6,272 nucleotides of DNA from Campylobacteraceae bacterium. Lineage in GTDB: Bacteria > Campylobacterota > Campylobacteria > Campylobacterales > Sulfurovaceae. This document shows positions 6,002-6,272 of this stretch, in pieces. Below the pieces are notes generated by a model, which was given only the letters and a program-made list of their open reading frames with translations, was not told where the DNA came from and made no database searches. The stretch is taken from NCBI GenBank assembly GCA_027083895.1, contig JALWMN010000066.1, forward strand, positions 1 through 6,272. Direction: 5' to 3'. The translations under genes were made by a program, and so were the position numbers. Position 1 is the stretch's first letter. Every line of letters starts with the position of its first letter.

Positions 6002-6272
6002 CAATCTTCACCCCACGATAGCTTATCTCTAAGCACTCTAAAGTAATTACGCTCTTTTCTATGCAAGAGCTTTGCACTCTTACAAGCTCCACGAATCTCT
6101 AAGATATCCTCTCTATCAAGCTCATAGCTATCTTGCCCATCTATCACAACAAGCAGCTTCTTATTAGGAGTCTTAATCTTAATAGTAAAATCTGCTGGCA
6201 TTACAAGTGGGCGTTGCGTTAAAGAGTGTGGGCAAATAGGTGTTAAAATAAATGCCTTCGTAAGCGGATACA
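6001..6272 (-). CDS. nadK: NAD kinase, C-terminal part (cut by window edge)
   Basis: NAD kinase phosphorylates NAD to NADP with ATP or polyphosphate. Only the last 89 residues are in the window; the frame stays open to the edge and the N-terminal part with the GGDG motif lies outside. Translation from the edge gives PLTKAFILTPICPHSLTQRP, then LVMPADF, matching the conserved NadK LTPICPHSL(T/S)xRP region of the C-terminal beta domain. The tail LLHRKERNYFRVLRDKLSWGE is the usual NadK C-terminus. The internal Met at 6199-6201 is not the start, because the conserved sequence continues upstream of it. It joins recN by TGATG, an arrangement consistent with the nadK-recN pairing recalled from other Campylobacterota. 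Confidence 0.95.
   Translation of the reverse strand, partial: YPLTKAFILTPICPHSLTQRPLVMPADFTIKIKTPNKKLLVVIDGQDSYELDREDILEIRGACKSAKLLHRKERNYFRVLRDKLSWGED

Noticed and set aside
6001..6201. A separate 66-residue small protein
   Set aside because: The frame is open upstream to the window edge and encodes the conserved NadK sequence LTPICPHSLTQRP, so it is the 3' end of nadK and the internal Met is not a start.

Overview
The window is a compact, AT-rich piece of a bacterial chromosome in which every supported gene lies on the minus strand, so transcription runs from high to low coordinates. In that order the genes are nadK (3' part only), recN, tatD, rlpA, hisB, kdsC, lptC, lptA and engB/ysxC. 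From memory, this closely resembles the Campylobacter jejuni block ppnK-recN-tatD-(transglycosylase)-rlpA-kdsC-lptC-lptA-engB. RecN is of the short form with an atypical P-loop. Together these point to Campylobacterota (Epsilonproteobacteria). The monofunctional hisB between rlpA and kdsC suggests a free-living relative such as the Sulfurimonas/Sulfurovum/Arcobacter groups. The genus is an inference.

Right part (about 4390-6272): the C-terminal end of NAD kinase runs off the window edge and joins recN through a TGATG stop/start overlap. A gap of about 80 bases follows before tatD. It holds the least ordinary sequence of the window: four 7-base units ending in AGAGC, an AT-rich spacer, then four inverted GCTCT-type units. 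They fold into a long imperfect hairpin whose 5' arm, in the mRNA, includes the recN stop codon and last codons.

Middle (2152-4389): tatD (metal-dependent DNase/hydrolase), rlpA (septal lipoprotein lytic transglycosylase with a SPOR domain) and hisB (histidine biosynthesis). RlpA is best started at a GTG with a good ribosome binding site, not at the more distal TTG. The transglycosylase gene that I recall between tatD and rlpA in C. jejuni is absent; only 29 bases separate the two genes.

Left part (17-2155): an LPS module of kdsC (Kdo-8-phosphate phosphatase), lptC and lptA (LPS transport), followed by the GTPase engB. hisB/kdsC and kdsC/lptC overlap and are surely cotranscribed. Between lptC and lptA lies a strong candidate sigma-70 promoter with an extended -10 (TGCTATAAT), which suggests that lptA-engB can be transcribed on its own.

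Together the genes cover NADP supply, recombinational repair, septal peptidoglycan remodelling, LPS inner-core synthesis and export, and ribosome assembly: a housekeeping operon set rather than a mobile or defence region. I see no tRNA, rRNA, CRISPR, IS element or prophage gene, and no new multi-gene system. The points worth a second look are the heptad hairpin, the internal promoter, the missing transglycosylase gene and several start-codon corrections.
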